This document shows positions 16,630 to 23,746 of a stretch of DNA of 64,000 nt, piece by piece. Both the position numbers and the translations under genes were made by a program. The notes beneath the pieces were generated by a model. That model was not told where the DNA came from, made no database searches, and was given only the letters and a program-made list of their open reading frames with translations. The stretch's first letter is position 1. The number at the start of each line of letters is the position of its first letter. The DNA is from JABMQB01 sp964408795 (GTDB lineage Bacteria > Bacteroidota > Bacteroidia > Bacteroidales > Prolixibacteraceae): positions 1-64,000 of the forward strand of contig CAYPAW010000002.1 in the NCBI GenBank assembly GCA_964408795.1, written 5' to 3'.

Positions 16630-19029
16630 CTACTGAATCTCCCATTCATGAATTCCGGCTGAATATTCCTCTGAAAGGATAATTTCCAGTTTCATTGCCG
16701 ATGTTGTTACCGGTTCAAATGCCACGGTATTCATTGCATCTTTTTCCAGTCCGTAAGTATTTGCAGATTTTACCGGTTGCCAGCTATTCCCCGATTTATA
16801 ATACATCTTCCATGCCTTGGGCAGGCCGCAACCTCCGGATGGCAGGTCGACAAACCAATACACCCCTGTTGAATGGACTGTTTCCGCATTCTGAAAATTG
16901 TATACAATCCAGTGTGTCGTCCCTTTATCAGGCCACCAGTGATAAAAAAGATGGGTTTCATCCCTTGAATTTTTTGGCAGGATGCCATCGTTGATTCCCA
17001 TTAAACCGGATGTTTCGTAGGATGCTTCCACCCGGCTGGTACTGGCCAGGGTGGCAGCTGGTTTAGGGCGTGTATATTCTTTCCCTGAGGGGATCCAGAC
17101 CATCATTTGTCCGCTGCCTCTGTGTGCCCATGCATAATAGGGAATCGCTTTGAAATCCCGGGGATAGGAATGGATGGTACCATCTTCCATTTTTTCGGTA
17201 CCATATCCTTTGCCATTCAGGGTTACCACCCCCCCCAGCAAGGCAGATTCAGCCTGAGCAGTAAGGTCCTCGTCGGGTTCAACATACATACTTAAAATAT
17301 CCTTTTCTGTATAATCAGCCCATTCGGCGCAATAAACCAGGGGACCCCGTTGATAGGCTATTTTCCCCTGATCATCCACAATCTCCGGATGCGCTTTGAT
17401 TTTTCGTATCTCCAACGGGAATAGAATTTCTACTTTATCCCCCGGATGCCATGTTCGTGTAATGGTCGCATAGCCTTTTTTGATTCCGGCATTGATCCTT
17501 TTGCCATTGCATAGTATCAGGGTTTGGGTCTGAGGCGGATCGAGATACGCATACAAATCACCGGGTACCGGATTCCGGGAAGCCCAGCAGGGTATTCGGA
17601 TTTTCAGACCTGCCCTGACCGGCTGTTCGGGATCAACCGAAACATGAATTCTCCCCTCCCAGGGCATATTGCTTTCCTGGGTTATTTGTAGCGCCTTTTC
17701 ATCCACCCTGAAGGTAGTCTGACTGGGTACATACAGATTCAGATAGATATCCCTCCCCGTATGGGCGTAAATATAGGTTGGCATGGAAGGGATAAATCGT
17801 GAAATATTGGAAGGGCAGCATGCACATCCGAACCATTCGCTGCGTTGATGCTGTCCCTGTGATTCCAGGGGATTGGGATAGAAAAAACGATCTCCCGAGA
17901 GTGAAACCCCGGAGAGAATATTGTTGTACAAGGACCGTTCCAGCACATCGATGTATTGGGCATCGCCCGTCATAAGAAACATCCGGTGGTTCCAGAAAAC
18001 ATTGGCAATAGCAGCGCAGGTTTCGCAATATGCCCGCATATTCGGCAACTCATAGGGGCCGCCAAATCCTTCATGCCCGCCGGCAGCACCAATCCCCCCG
18101 GTTATATAGAACTTTTTATAAACCACATCTTCCCATATACGGGAAATGGCACCGATGTAAGCCTTGTCGCCGGTGAGGGCAGCTACATCGGCCATACCCG
18201 TCCACATATAGGCGGCTCGTACGGAATGCCCTACCGCTTCGGTTTGTTCAACCACCGGAAGGTGCGACTGGTTGTACGTTGTTTTTTTTCCCAGTTCTCC
18301 CTTCCCACGAATATCCAGAAAAAACTTCGCCAAATCGAGGTAACGTTTCTCTCCGGTTGCATTGAAGAGCTTTACAAGCCCAATTTCAATCTCCTGGTGC
18401 CCCGGGTAGTTTTCAATTTTCCCGTAACCAAATTCCCGGTCGACCAGATCGGCACTTCTCAAGGCAATATCCAGAATCTTTCGTTTTCCTGTTGCCTGAT
18501 ACCAGGCTGTCGCAGCTTCATAAAAATGCCCCAGATTATAAAGCTCATGGCTCAGATCGTCCACATTTACCCACCGTTCTTTTCCAATCCATTCATGTCC
18601 ATTTTCACCCATGATGGTGCGGTTGGTAAACAAATAGCCATCCTCTTCCTGAGCCAGCTCAATCAGGGAAACCAACGAATCAATGGTAGCTTCCAATGCT
18701 TTATCCGGAAACATCTGCAATGAATAAGCTGCCCCTTCAATAATCTTGTAGACATCCGAATCATCAAACGGATAGGGAGAGCAAAAAACGCCTTCGGTCA
18801 AACCTCCGGCAATCTCAAAATTCCTGATTCGGCCGGTTTCACGGCTTTTCTGAATAGCGATCGGAATGGTAACCTCATGGTTTGTCTGAATCCGTTCAGC
18901 CCAGAAAGCATCGGTTACCTGTACTTTCGTGAAAGGAACCGGACGAACCGGATAGGAATGCATTTTTTCGGATACCGGTTGACAGGAAATGAATAGACTA
19001 CCCATTAACAAGAATACGAGCCGTCGCAT
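16630..19029 (-). CDS. GH127-family beta-L-arabinofuranosidase-like lipoprotein (DUF1680)
   Basis: 799 residues from the ATG at 19029. The N-terminus MRRLVFLLMGSLFISC is a lipoprotein signal with a Cys at residue 16, so the enzyme is probably membrane-anchored and periplasmic or surface-exposed. The (alpha/alpha)6-barrel region (about 30-520) carries the metal/nucleophile site known for GH127: an E-x-C in YCETCAAIANVFW and the vicinal cysteines in FGCACCPSN. After the beta-sandwich domain, the last 150 residues resemble a discoidin/F5-8C-like carbohydrate-binding domain. Known relatives release beta-L-arabinofuranose, and GH127-like enzymes also occur with other specificities, so the substrate is uncertain. 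The ATG at 19068 would add 13 residues before the signal and is less likely. It lies between uxuA and the glycosidase/FGE gene. Confidence 0.9.
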   Translation of the reverse strand: MRRLVFLLMGSLFISCQPVSEKMHSYPVRPVPFTKVQVTDAFWAERIQTNHEVTIPIAIQKSRETGRIRNFEIAGGLTEGVFCSPYPFDDSDVYKIIEGAAYSLQMFPDKALEATIDSLVSLIELAQEEDGYLFTNRTIMGENGHEWIGKERWVNVDDLSHELYNLGHFYEAATAWYQATGKRKILDIALRSADLVDREFGYGKIENYPGHQEIEIGLVKLFNATGEKRYLDLAKFFLDIRGKGELGKKTTYNQSHLPVVEQTEAVGHSVRAAYMWTGMADVAALTGDKAYIGAISRIWEDVVYKKFYITGGIGAAGGHEGFGGPYELPNMRAYCETCAAIANVFWNHRMFLMTGDAQYIDVLERSLYNNILSGVSLSGDRFFYPNPLESQGQHQRSEWFGCACCPSNISRFIPSMPTYIYAHTGRDIYLNLYVPSQTTFRVDEKALQITQESNMPWEGRIHVSVDPEQPVRAGLKIRIPCWASRNPVPGDLYAYLDPPQTQTLILCNGKRINAGIKKGYATITRTWHPGDKVEILFPLEIRKIKAHPEIVDDQGKIAYQRGPLVYCAEWADYTEKDILSMYVEPDEDLTAQAESALLGGVVTLNGKGYGTEKMEDGTIHSYPRDFKAIPYYAWAHRGSGQMMVWIPSGKEYTRPKPAATLASTSRVEASYETSGLMGINDGILPKNSRDETHLFYHWWPDKGTTHWIVYNFQNAETVHSTGVYWFVDLPSGGCGLPKAWKMYYKSGNSWQPVKSANTYGLEKDAMNTVAFEPVTTSAMKLEIILSEEYSAGIHEWEIQ

Positions 19030-19118
19030 ATGGCAATTGTTTTGAAATGAATATCCGAAGATACCCATTTTAATGATTTCTTCCTATCCCTGGAGCCGCT
19101 TTATGGTTGGGACCCTTT

Positions 19119-20321
19119 TTACTGACCTCTGAGAATTCCTTCTTCCAATCCGCAAATCTCTGCCAATCCCTTTAACCTTCCGATCAGTGGATAGCCCGGA
19201 TATGAGGGCAGATGAAAATCATCAAACAGTTTGATTCCATGGTCAGGGCGTACAGGGATCCGGATATCTTTGCGGCCGGTATCCTGGCGGTGTTGCATCT
19301 CTTCCAGGAGCACTTTTGTGAGGGCTGCCATGTTAATTCGTCCTTTCAGCAACCCGGATTCATAAAAACTTCCATCGCCAAGCACTTCGGTATTTCGCAA
19401 ATGCACGAAATGGATTCTCTCCCCATACTCCTTCACCATTCGGATCAGATCGTTTTCTTCGCGGGCAGATAACGAACCGGCACAAAAAGCCATTCCATTG
19501 TTCAGGGAAGCATTTCCCTCAACCAGCCATTTCATATCCTCAATGGTACTGAATATTCTGGGCAATCCCAGCACCGGAAACGGTGGGTCATCGGGATGAA
19601 TGGCCAGGTTGATCCCCCACTTCTCAGCCACAGGAAGTATCTCTCCAAGGAAAAAGGCCAGGTTTTCGCGGAGTTTCTCTTTATCGATAAACCGGTATTT
19701 GTCTATTTGGGACAGAAACTCTTTTTTATAATCTGTGTCCGCATACTTGGGTCCGTTTATGAATCCCTGGGTCACCACAATAATTGTATTAGCAAGATGG
19801 TCTTTGTCTTCGGGCGTCCAATATCCTGCTATTTTTTCAGCCCCTTGAACAATTTCAGAAGCATACTCTTTCTCAGCCTCCGGGCGCTGAAGGATATGTA
19901 TGTCAAAAGCTGCAAAAACAGACCAATCAAAAAACAGGGTAGTACTTCCTCCGGGAAGCGAATGGTGCAGAGTGGTCCGGATCCAGTCGATCACCGGCAT
20001 AAAATTGTACACTACGGTTTTGATTCCGTGCCGGGCCAGATTTCTGAGTGATTCCTGATAATTCCGGATACTGACACTGCGTGTTTCGGATCCCTGTTTT
20101 ATCTCTTCTGTTACGGGGAGGCTTTCCACCACTTCCCAGGTGAGGTCTTCCTGTTCGATCTGCTCTTTTCGTTTCAGGATCTCCTCTTCGGGCCACACTT
20201 CTCCGGCAGGGATGTGGTGAAGGGCAGTCACCACGCCTTCCACCCCCATTTGTTTCAACCAGTTAAGCTTAACCGCATCACCCGGTCCGAACCAGCGCCA
20301 GGTTTTTTTTAGTTTGATCAT
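19119..20321 (-). CDS. uxuA: Mannonate dehydratase
   Basis: 400 residues. UxuA dehydrates D-mannonate to 2-keto-3-deoxy-D-gluconate, a step of hexuronate (glucuronate) catabolism in the cytosol; it needs a divalent metal. Typical blocks are the start KTWRWFGPGDAVKL, GVEGVVTALHHIPAGEVWPEEEI, VYNFMPVIDWIRTTL, and the metal-site segment HPDDPPFPVLGLPRI, plus VHLRNT and the C-terminal RPDHGIKL. Full family length. It stands directly after an SDR gene with a 133-base gap. Together they would turn fructuronate into KDG. I see no kduI, uxaC or KDG kinase in the window. Confidence 0.95.
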   Translation of the reverse strand: MIKLKKTWRWFGPGDAVKLNWLKQMGVEGVVTALHHIPAGEVWPEEEILKRKEQIEQEDLTWEVVESLPVTEEIKQGSETRSVSIRNYQESLRNLARHGIKTVVYNFMPVIDWIRTTLHHSLPGGSTTLFFDWSVFAAFDIHILQRPEAEKEYASEIVQGAEKIAGYWTPEDKDHLANTIIVVTQGFINGPKYADTDYKKEFLSQIDKYRFIDKEKLRENLAFFLGEILPVAEKWGINLAIHPDDPPFPVLGLPRIFSTIEDMKWLVEGNASLNNGMAFCAGSLSAREENDLIRMVKEYGERIHFVHLRNTEVLGDGSFYESGLLKGRINMAALTKVLLEEMQHRQDTGRKDIRIPVRPDHGIKLFDDFHLPSYPGYPLIGRLKGLAEICGLEEGILRGQ

Positions 20322-20454
20322 GGATCTTTTCTGATTTTATCTGTGAAAATTATTCATTGGCAGGAATCCCTTCAACGCCTGCCTGCAGGGATTGTGAGCA
20401 GCTGGTATTTCTTTCCCCATCTGATTCTTCCTGGGGAACCACTCAGGACACTCC

Positions 20455-21270
20455 TTATACTCCGCTAAAAGAGCTGAAGCCTCCGTCAACCGGGATGATA
20501 ATCCCGGTAACAAAGCTGGCTGCATCGGAGCAAAGATAGTGAATGGTCCCATTCAGTTCATCGATTTCTCCCAATCGTCCCATGGGAGTCTTTGAGATCA
20601 CCTTCACACTGCGTTCCGTATAGGAGCCATCCGGATTGACCAAAACGTTCCTGTTTTGTGTACTTATAAAAAACCCGGGAGCCAGGGCATTGACCCTGAT
20701 TTTCTCACTGAACTTGGTAGCCATCTCCATAGCCAGCCATTTCGTGAAGATCTCCACCCCTGATTTAGCCACCGAATATCCCGGGACACGCGTGATAGAC
20801 GAAAAAGTCGCCATGGAAGAAATATTAATGATGGACCCCTTTTTCTTTTGGGCCATGACCTTTCCAAAAACCAAACAGGGAAACACTGTTCCGTTTAAAT
20901 TCAGGTTCGTGACCTTTTGATAATCATCGATCTTCATGTCGAAGACCGTTTGTTCTTCGGTTAAGGTAGCACCGGGCAGGTTTCCTCCGGCTGTGTTCAC
21001 GAGAATATCAATTCTCCCCCATTCTTTCATGATCTTTTCTCTGGCATCTTTTAATTCTCCCACATTTAAGACATCGACAACCATCCCCAGCCCCGTGCCT
21101 CCTTCCTCTTTGATTCTGTCAAGTCGTAAGTCAACATTTTTCTGTGTATGGCCAATCACTACCACTTTCACACCATTCTTTGCCAGATAGGCCGATATAC
21201 TGCCTCCCAGTGTCCCCGATCCACCGGTTATCACGGCTACTTTATCTTTCAGGTTAAATAATTCGTTCAT
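20455..21270 (-). CDS. SDR oxidoreductase, probable D-mannonate oxidoreductase (fructuronate reductase)
   Basis: 271 residues, a classical short-chain dehydrogenase. It has the cofactor loop TGGSGTLGGSI, the NTAGG segment, the catalytic Ser in NISSM and Y-S-V-A-K, and ends with the common PVDGGFSSFSG. The loop lacks an Arg/Lys pair, so NAD rather than NADP is likely. Its position immediately upstream of uxuA suggests reduction of fructuronate to mannonate, as shown for the SDR-type enzyme (YjmF/UxuB-like) in other bacteria; that part is inference. The ATG at 21270 is used; a TTG at 21276 lies in frame. A palindrome-bearing repeat lies just upstream, so this may be the first gene of a four-gene transcript (SDR, uxuA, GH127, glycosidase/FGE). 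Confidence 0.85.
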   Translation of the reverse strand: MNELFNLKDKVAVITGGSGTLGGSISAYLAKNGVKVVVIGHTQKNVDLRLDRIKEEGGTGLGMVVDVLNVGELKDAREKIMKEWGRIDILVNTAGGNLPGATLTEEQTVFDMKIDDYQKVTNLNLNGTVFPCLVFGKVMAQKKKGSIINISSMATFSSITRVPGYSVAKSGVEIFTKWLAMEMATKFSEKIRVNALAPGFFISTQNRNVLVNPDGSYTERSVKVISKTPMGRLGEIDELNGTIHYLCSDAASFVTGIIIPVDGGFSSFSGV

Positions 21271-21285
21271 AAACAAAATGCATTA

Positions 21286-21354
21286 GAAACGAGCATGGTT
21301 AATATTTACACCCGGAATAATGATTCATCCCGATAGCTATCGGGATGCGAGTTA
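21286..21354 (+). repeat. Intergenic repeat with 20-base palindrome, copy 1
   Basis: A stretch of about 69 bases that recurs, in inverted orientation, at 28464-28532. It contains a perfect 20-base palindrome ATCCCGATAGCTATCGGGAT at 21327-21346 and, at its left end, GAAACGAGCATGGTTAATA. The right part after the palindrome (gcgagtta) also matches. It lies 16 bases upstream of the SDR start codon. It resembles a REP/BIME-type element or a degraded miniature transposable element; no terminal target duplication was recognised. Confidence 0.8.
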
Positions 21355-21512
21355 TCCCAATGTACATCGGAACAAACTCCCTATGGTACCTTATAAATTT
21401 TACACATTCATCATATGAATAATACGTACGAAGTAACAATTGGTTTGATTGGACGCTTATGCTCCGTTGTATATTATTATCCATAGCCACAGAAAGCAAT
21501 GTTTCCGAAATG

Positions 21513-21704
21513 TTACAGATCAAATTTACCCGGCAGGTCCTCCATGTATTTAGGGAGTGCTGTTTTCATATCTTCCAGCACCTCTCTGTTCCGGAAATCA
21601 CTGGCCAGGTTTTTGGTTTTATGCGGGTTAAAAGCCAGGCTGTAAAACGGATCGCAATTCGACAGACCGGCAGGTTCCTTATTCTCCTGAATGTTTGCTC
21701 CATA
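21513..21704 (-). pseudogene. C-terminal remnant of a sulfatase gene
   Basis: Reading the minus strand up to the TAA at 21513-21515 gives an in-frame tail with the pattern CDPFYSLAFNPHKTKNLASD, then RNREVLEDMKTALPKYMEDL, which closely resembles the end of arylsulfatase-family proteins (usually 'ELYDL..DP.E..NLA.... EVL..M...L..WM'). The frame is closed upstream at 21738 by a stop and there is no sulfatase core anywhere near, so only the last 50-60 codons survive. It lies between the xylanase terminator and the SDR gene, in the same direction as both. Confidence 0.65.
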
Positions 21705-21739
21705 AGAAAACGATACCCTGGCTATGAGGCCAGGGTATC
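21705..21739 (-). terminator. Intrinsic terminator of the xylanase gene
   Basis: A perfect 11-base-pair stem (GATACCCTGGC at 21712-21722 with GCCAGGGTATC at 21729-21739) and a 6-base loop, followed on the minus strand by GTTTTCTT. It starts about 20 bases after the xylanase stop codon at 21760. Confidence 0.85.
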
Positions 21740-21759
21740 ATCCTTATGGATGCCGGTTT

Positions 21760-22884
21760 TTATCTCTTTAAATCAGCAATGGCATCGTAACACCTTTTCG
21801 GTTGATGTTCCCGGTCAAACAAGAGCGGGTAATCTGTTCTGCCCCGCATGGGAAAGTTGTTTTTCCATGACATGTCATCGCTGATACCCCAGAAGGTTAC
21901 TCTTTCCATGCTTTCCCGGTATTTCAGGAAAATTTTAAACAGTTTTGTGTACCTTTTGGCCAGTTCCTTGCTTACTTTTTTCGGTAATCCATCGGTATAG
22001 GGATTGAGGGATGCTGCATATTCTTTGTTGGTTGATATTTCAGCTGTACGGTCCCAATCATACGGAAGTACTGTCACATCCAATTCAGTAACATGTACCT
22101 TAACCCCTTCGTCAGCAAAGGCTTTAATGCTGGCTTCAAATTCATTCAGATCCGGGTAATCAAGGCCTATATGTCCCTGCAGGCCCACTCCATGGATTGG
22201 AACGCCCCGTTTTTTAAAGTCCCGGACCATGGCAACAACCTGATCCCGACGCCCTTTTTTATCCATATTATAATCATTGTAAAGCAGATGGGCATTCGGA
22301 TCGGCCTCATGAGCAAGGTGAAAAGCCCTTTCCATAAACTCTTTCCCGATAATGTTCAACCATGGAGAATTCCTCCAGGCGTTATCCTCAATTGCTTCGT
22401 TGACCACATCCCAGGCATGGATTTTCCCTTTGTACCGGTCTACCAACAAGGAAATATGGTGTTCCATCCTCTTCAACAATCCTTCCCGGCTGATTTGCTT
22501 TCCATCAGCATCTCTGAATATGCTTCGCGGCACCTGTGAATGCCATACCAGACAGTGCCCCAACATATGCATGTTATTCTCAAGACCAAATTCTATGAAT
22601 TTATCCGCATTATCAAACCTCCATGTATCATCGCTGGGATGAATACTCGACCATTTGAAATCATTTTCTGAAGTAATGGAATTGAAATCCCGTTTGACGA
22701 TTTCGAGTAAGTCGTTTGGATTTGAGAGCAACCAACCGCTTATTGCGGCTCCGATGTAAAAATCATCCTTGTACAGCTCTGCTAATCCAACTTCCTTTGC
22801 AGCAGCTGCAAATGCCTGTGTTTTTAAAGCTGTCAGTCCGGCCAATGCCAACGATGTTCTTCCAATAAAAGACCTTCTATCCAT
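21760..22884 (-). CDS. GH10 endo-1,4-beta-xylanase, probable Tat export
   Basis: 374 residues. GH10 enzymes cut the beta-1,4-xylan backbone with retention of configuration. Acid/base Glu at about 163 is seen in WDVVNEAI, and the nucleophile Glu at about 267 in HVTELDVT; the substrate-subsite block GHCLVWHSQVP is also present. The N-terminus MDRRSFIGRTSLALAGL has the R-R-x-F-[IL] core of a twin-arginine signal, with a hydrophobic stretch ending near AFAAAAK. No carbohydrate-binding module follows the catalytic domain. The gene has its own terminator and a near-consensus -7 box upstream. It adjoins the polysaccharide cluster but is likely a separate transcript, and it is on the same strand as the preceding hpt-adk-obgE group. 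Confidence 0.95.
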   Translation of the reverse strand: MDRRSFIGRTSLALAGLTALKTQAFAAAAKEVGLAELYKDDFYIGAAISGWLLSNPNDLLEIVKRDFNSITSENDFKWSSIHPSDDTWRFDNADKFIEFGLENNMHMLGHCLVWHSQVPRSIFRDADGKQISREGLLKRMEHHISLLVDRYKGKIHAWDVVNEAIEDNAWRNSPWLNIIGKEFMERAFHLAHEADPNAHLLYNDYNMDKKGRRDQVVAMVRDFKKRGVPIHGVGLQGHIGLDYPDLNEFEASIKAFADEGVKVHVTELDVTVLPYDWDRTAEISTNKEYAASLNPYTDGLPKKVSKELAKRYTKLFKIFLKYRESMERVTFWGISDDMSWKNNFPMRGRTDYPLLFDREHQPKRCYDAIADLKR

Positions 22885-22928
22885 ACTGATTTGTTTAATT
22901 GGTTTAGAAAAAAATTAATTTCAATTTT

Positions 22929-22936
22929 GAAAGATA
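22929..22936 (-). promoter_or_regulatory. Near-consensus -7 box upstream of the xylanase gene
   Basis: Minus-strand TATCTTTC, one base off TAnnTTTG, about 45 bases before the ATG at 22884. No good TTG at -33. The gap from the upstream gene is 67 bases and AT-rich. Confidence 0.35.
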
Positions 22937-22951
22937 CAGATTTTTTTAGAA

Positions 22952-23695
22952 TTATAGAATCAAAAACACGTTTCTGCTAAATAGTTCCAAAAGAAATACC
23001 CTATGAAACCCGGAATGAAAATTTCTGTTTTGAAGAAGATTCGGAATATGTATCGGCTTCTGTTGCCGTAGTTTATCCGTTGTTATTAACAACCAGTATT
23101 CGTCCAGGTTCTGCTTGTTGTACAACCTTAGTTTTTCTTCTTTTTTATCCATCGAATATTGAATGTCTTCCGCCAGATGCATAGAGATACCCAGGTTATT
23201 GGAGCGCTCCCAAACAGACCGGGTTAAGCCTGGATGGGTGAATACCAGTACAGATTGAATCTCTTCGGGAAGATTTTCTTCCATAAAAATCCAGCCGCCA
23301 TTGCCGGGTTTCTGTTTTATAACATTATCCGTTATTGCCCGCCTTAAACGTACCGACAGAGTGAGCATTCTTTCCGGTTTTATGGTCGTTTCCTCTTTAA
23401 ACAGAACCTTGCAGAAACACTTTCGGTTTCCTTTTTCTTCAAACCATTCCTGGGCATTTCTGATCATGCAATCCAGCATTTCCAGTTGTGCCTGTTCTTC
23501 CGGGGCAGGGTGCAAACGGCTTTGAGGATACAGGCGGGTTAGCTCTATTCCGATTGCATATCTGTTTTTTTTTGTTAAAATAAAATCGGGTGATTCACTG
23601 GCTTTCAGTTTTCCTTTCAGCGAACCGGGATACCCTTCTAAAAACAGATCGATTAGCAACCTTTCCAGTTGTTTCTTTTGGTCATACTGATTCAC
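22952..23695 (-). CDS. Uncharacterised protein, possible PD-(D/E)XK-like fold
   Basis: 247 residues starting at a GTG (23693-23695). An AAGGA lies a few bases upstream, which supports this start and is unusual in the phylum. The N-terminal region has S-P-D-F-I-L-T-K-K-N-R-Y-A-I-G-I-E-L-T, where P-D followed about ten residues later by I-E-L-T recalls the catalytic strand pair of PD-(D/E)XK nucleases; the Lys of the motif is replaced by Thr. A later helix-rich block and a strand YWLLITTD near the end complete a plausible alpha/beta core. There is no signal peptide or membrane segment. It follows the MutS-like gene by 51 bases in the same direction, suggesting co-transcription. Function unknown; the nuclease link is only inference. 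Confidence 0.6.
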   Translation of the reverse strand: MNQYDQKKQLERLLIDLFLEGYPGSLKGKLKASESPDFILTKKNRYAIGIELTRLYPQSRLHPAPEEQAQLEMLDCMIRNAQEWFEEKGNRKCFCKVLFKEETTIKPERMLTLSVRLRRAITDNVIKQKPGNGGWIFMEENLPEEIQSVLVFTHPGLTRSVWERSNNLGISMHLAEDIQYSMDKKEEKLRLYNKQNLDEYWLLITTDKLRQQKPIHIPNLLQNRNFHSGFHRVFLLELFSRNVFLIL

Positions 23696-23746
23696 CGGCT
23701 ATTCCTTTTTATCGTGCAAAAATACCCTTTTCCATGCCTCTTTCTT

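Noticed and set aside
17956..18723. 255-residue plus-strand open frame inside GH127
   Set aside because: Antisense shadow of a clear GH127 gene with all its catalytic blocks on the other strand.
20415..20437. CCCCA/TGGGG hairpin between the SDR and uxuA genes
   Set aside because: No T-run on either strand, so it is not a convincing terminator.
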